This document shows, piece by piece, positions 61,855 through 64,000 of a DNA stretch of 64,000 nt. The first letter of the stretch is position 1; each line of letters starts with the position of its first letter. Position numbers and translations under genes: made by a program. Origin of the DNA: JAEZBP01 sp963832725 (GTDB lineage Bacteria; Myxococcota_A; Polyangia; Polyangiales; Sandaracinaceae); assembly GCA_963832725.1 (NCBI GenBank), contig CAWHVG010000005.1, positions 868,001-932,000 of the forward strand. Direction: 5' to 3'. A model generated the notes under the pieces. It did no database searches. It worked only from the letters and a program-made list of their open reading frames with translations, and was not told the DNA's origin.

Positions 61855-64000
61855 TCAATCGTCGAGCTTCCACTCCCGGATCAGCTGGTCCGGGATGCGG
61901 AAAGCCGTTTGCTTGCCCTCGCGCTGCACGTCCACCAGCGCCGTCATGAGTCGGTAGGCGACCTGGCGGAGGAAGCGGAGGGGACGGTCGGCGGCGTCGC
62001 CGGGATCCAGGAAGTCGTCGAGCGAGGCGCCGGCGTCGAGGACCGCGTCGAAGAGGGACGCTTCGCGGAGATCGAGAACCTCCGCCGCCCGCTCGGGCAC
62101 GAAGAATCGAATGAGCGCCACCGGCAGGTCGTCGATGAGCTCACCCGGCAGGTAGTCCTCCATCGAGGCGATGAGGTCCTGCACCAGCAGCCTGCCTTCC
62201 ACGCTCGGCGTCCACTGGTCGGCACGGATGGCCTCCATCAGCGCGCGCGCATCCTGCACGTCGACCGGGAGGAGAGCCTCGTTCACCCCCATGACGTGCC
62301 CGACCACCTTCCACAGATGCAGGTACGCCTCCTGGTCGGCAGCGCTCAAATCGACGCCCGCCCGGTCGAGTCCGTCGAGGAGAACCGTGGAGAACGTCAT
62401 CAGCGTCCCGGCGTAGTCCTCTTGGTTGATCGGCAAGCCCAGCACGTCTACGTCCCACTCGCCCTTCATGAGGATCAAGTGGCGAATCGTGCCGTGCATC
62501 AAGCGCACTTTCTGGGCGGCGCGGATGCCTCGCGCGTCGGGCTCGAGGCCGCCCTCGGTGCAGACGTCGAAGAGGAACTGCGCCGTCTCCAGGATCCGGT
62601 GGCGCACGTGGCGGGTCATCCCCTGCGTCTCGGTGAGGACGCGAGCGCCCTTGGCGGCACAGTAGGCCTGGGGGAGCGACGAGCAGAAGAGGGTCGCCGC
62701 CATCAGCCAGCCGTGGTCGGTGAAGACCCGCTGACCGCGCGCGATGAGCTCCCGGTCCGCCCAGCTCGGCAGATTCGCCGTCTCCACGAAGTACGCCCGC
62801 GCCTCGGCCGGCAGCCCGCTCGGGATCGGCTCGTCCGAGCGCATCATCGTGCCCATCAGCTGGCGGACGATGCTCACCTCGTGGTGCTCGAAGAGCGTGC
62901 GGATGACCTCGTCCGCGACGCGATCGCCGACCTTCCGCATTCCCTCCAGCGTCTCGTTCGGCCACTCCGGCGCGGTGCGCGGTGGCAGCACGGGAGCAGG
63001 AGCGAAGAGCGGCGCGACCCGCTCTTCGACCGTCTTCACGTCCGGATCGCCGAAGATCGCGATCGCGTACTTCGAGAGCGCCTCGACCGGCCGGTACCAG
63101 GCGGCGCCTTCGAAGAAGTAGTAGGTGCTGTTCGGCTCATAGACCTGCATCCACTCGTTGGAGGGCCAGCTTCCGTCCTCGAGCTGCGCTCCGAGCAGAT
63201 ACGCGACGCCGCGGTGGACCGCCGGATGATCGGCCATGCCCGCGTCGATCAACGCGGTCAGCACGATGCCGGTGAGCGGAGGCATGCTGGGGCCGACTCC
63301 TGCCTTGGACCGATCGGTGTACGCCTCCGGGGTCTCACCCCAGCCGCCGTCCTCGTTCTGCTTGGACAGGAGCCAGTCGATGCCCTTCTGCAGCCACGGC
63401 TCGCTCATGTCCCAGCCGCAATCGGCCAGCCCGCTGATCACGCAGGAAGTCGAGGCGAGGTAGGCGACGAACCAGCGCGCCCACCACATCCCCTCGTCCA
63501 TCTGCTCGGCCTTCAAGAACGCGGCCGCCCGCTGGATGGAGGGAGCCTCCGAGGCGAGCTCGTTCGCGCCGAGACCCTGGAGCACCCGACCGGTGAGCCC
63601 GCTGACCGGCGGATTCCCCATCTCGACGGGCGGATTGAGCAGAAGCTTCAGCTTACCGAGCAAGCTGGTGGGGATCCCGACGGGGTGATCGAAGATGGGG
63701 CCCTTCTTCTTGCCCGGGAGGTTCCAGACGAAGCCGGCCCAACCGCCGTCGTCGCTCTGCATGTCGAGGACGTTCTGCAGCGCGAGCTGCACCGCCGCCT
63801 GCGTCCGCGTGGTGCGATCGGCCGGGAGCCTGTGCATGTGGGTGCGCTCGAGCGCGAGGCCGAGCGCGCTCAGGACCGTCCCCGTGTCGTCGCAATCGGG
63901 GAGGATGAGGTTGTCCTCCTCGAAGCCCCAGCCGCCGACCCGGTGCGCGTTGTCGCGCTTCAGGTTCACCTCCGGCATGGGCAGCTTCGACTGGCTCCAG
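61855..64000 (-). CDS. Squalene-hopene cyclase-type terpene cyclase fused to an MpaB-type oxygenase (5' partial)
   Basis: The frame is open to the window edge; codons beyond the ATG at 63978 read WSQSKLP, so the gene continues to the right. The visible part begins in the C-terminal half of a squalene/oxidosqualene-type cyclase: DCDD, the acid motif that starts cyclisation, lies about 30 residues in. QW-type repeats follow (QSDDGGWAGFVW, QNEDGGWGETPEAY, QLEDGSWPSNEW). From about residue 390 a second domain fits the MpaB/rubber-oxygenase catalytic family (DUF2236): ARGQRVFTDHGWLMAATLF, ARVLTETQGMTRHVRHRILE, VRLMHGTIRHLI. One protein could thus cyclise a triterpene and oxidise it. Confidence 0.75.
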   Translation of the reverse strand, partial: WSQSKLPMPEVNLKRDNAHRVGGWGFEEDNLILPDCDDTGTVLSALGLALERTHMHRLPADRTTRTQAAVQLALQNVLDMQSDDGGWAGFVWNLPGKKKGPIFDHPVGIPTSLLGKLKLLLNPPVEMGNPPVSGLTGRVLQGLGANELASEAPSIQRAAAFLKAEQMDEGMWWARWFVAYLASTSCVISGLADCGWDMSEPWLQKGIDWLLSKQNEDGGWGETPEAYTDRSKAGVGPSMPPLTGIVLTALIDAGMADHPAVHRGVAYLLGAQLEDGSWPSNEWMQVYEPNSTYYFFEGAAWYRPVEALSKYAIAIFGDPDVKTVEERVAPLFAPAPVLPPRTAPEWPNETLEGMRKVGDRVADEVIRTLFEHHEVSIVRQLMGTMMRSDEPIPSGLPAEARAYFVETANLPSWADRELIARGQRVFTDHGWLMAATLFCSSLPQAYCAAKGARVLTETQGMTRHVRHRILETAQFLFDVCTEGGLEPDARGIRAAQKVRLMHGTIRHLILMKGEWDVDVLGLPINQEDYAGTLMTFSTVLLDGLDRAGVDLSAADQEAYLHLWKVVGHVMGVNEALLPVDVQDARALMEAIRADQWTPSVEGRLLVQDLIASMEDYLPGELIDDLPVALIRFFVPERAAEVLDLREASLFDAVLDAGASLDDFLDPGDAADRPLRFLRQVAYRLMTALVDVQREGKQTAFRIPDQLIREWKLDD

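Overview
The window is high-GC DNA, densely coded on both strands. The gene content points to a myxobacterium of the Sandaracinaceae or Polyangiales type (phylum Myxococcota). It has four Hanks-type Ser/Thr kinases with different accessory domains and many lipoproteins with Asp-Ala-Gly linkers. It also has cysteine-rich DUF4215-type and MopE-type repeat proteins, TPR/PEGA proteins, RCC1 repeats and a MYXO-CTERM-like tail. The taxonomic call is inference from family content. No rRNA, tRNA or CRISPR array was seen.

Layout. 0.1-5.2 kb: a succinate dehydrogenase cytochrome b-like protein, a gene-free stretch with nested inverted repeats, a DUF6544 protein, a membrane-anchored tandem FKBP and a lipid kinase. 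5.3-12.6 kb: lnt, a large lipoprotein, a minus-strand run (transaldolase, outer-membrane-like protein, NUDIX, NAD kinase) and a two-domain START-like protein. 12.7-20.3 kb: cysteine-rich lipoprotein, PEGA protein, zinc-ribbon kinase, lipoprotein, SUMF1-type protein and lgt. 20.3-22.3 kb: a group II intron that ends 2-4 bases before the GTG start of lgt. 22.4-30.4 kb: era-der, lipoproteins, a PEGA/MopE-type pair and a second kinase. 30.4-41 kb: a patchy region with pseudogenes and relics, a MerR-desaturase operon, a TetR-SDR pair with twin operators, and a second intron 3'-end-like sequence. 41.2-48.4 kb: a nucleotide-transporter/HEAT/cNMP gene set, a phospholipase D relic, a BaeRF-like protein and a third kinase. 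48.4-64 kb: small lipoproteins, nitroreductase, secreted cysteine-rich proteins, a kinase fused to a receiver domain, RCC1 protein, aconitase, an NBR1-Ig/MYXO-CTERM protein, and a squalene-hopene cyclase fused to an MpaB-type oxygenase that runs off the right edge.

Lipoprotein maturation is a theme: Lgt and Lnt are both encoded here, with about a dozen predicted lipoproteins. Signalling is dominated by Hanks kinases without partner genes beside them.

Most striking observation: at least eight conserved genes are frameshifted, and in each the break lies at GAATC/GATTC (once GATTTC). Removing the extra A or T restores both a GATC and the reading frame. This looks like a systematic sequencing or consensus error at particular GATC sites, and the affected genes are probably intact in the organism. 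Transaldolase has two frameshifts of another kind. A few loci (30.4-31.1, 36.2-36.6, 38.3-38.6, 45.1-45.3 kb) look like real gene decay.
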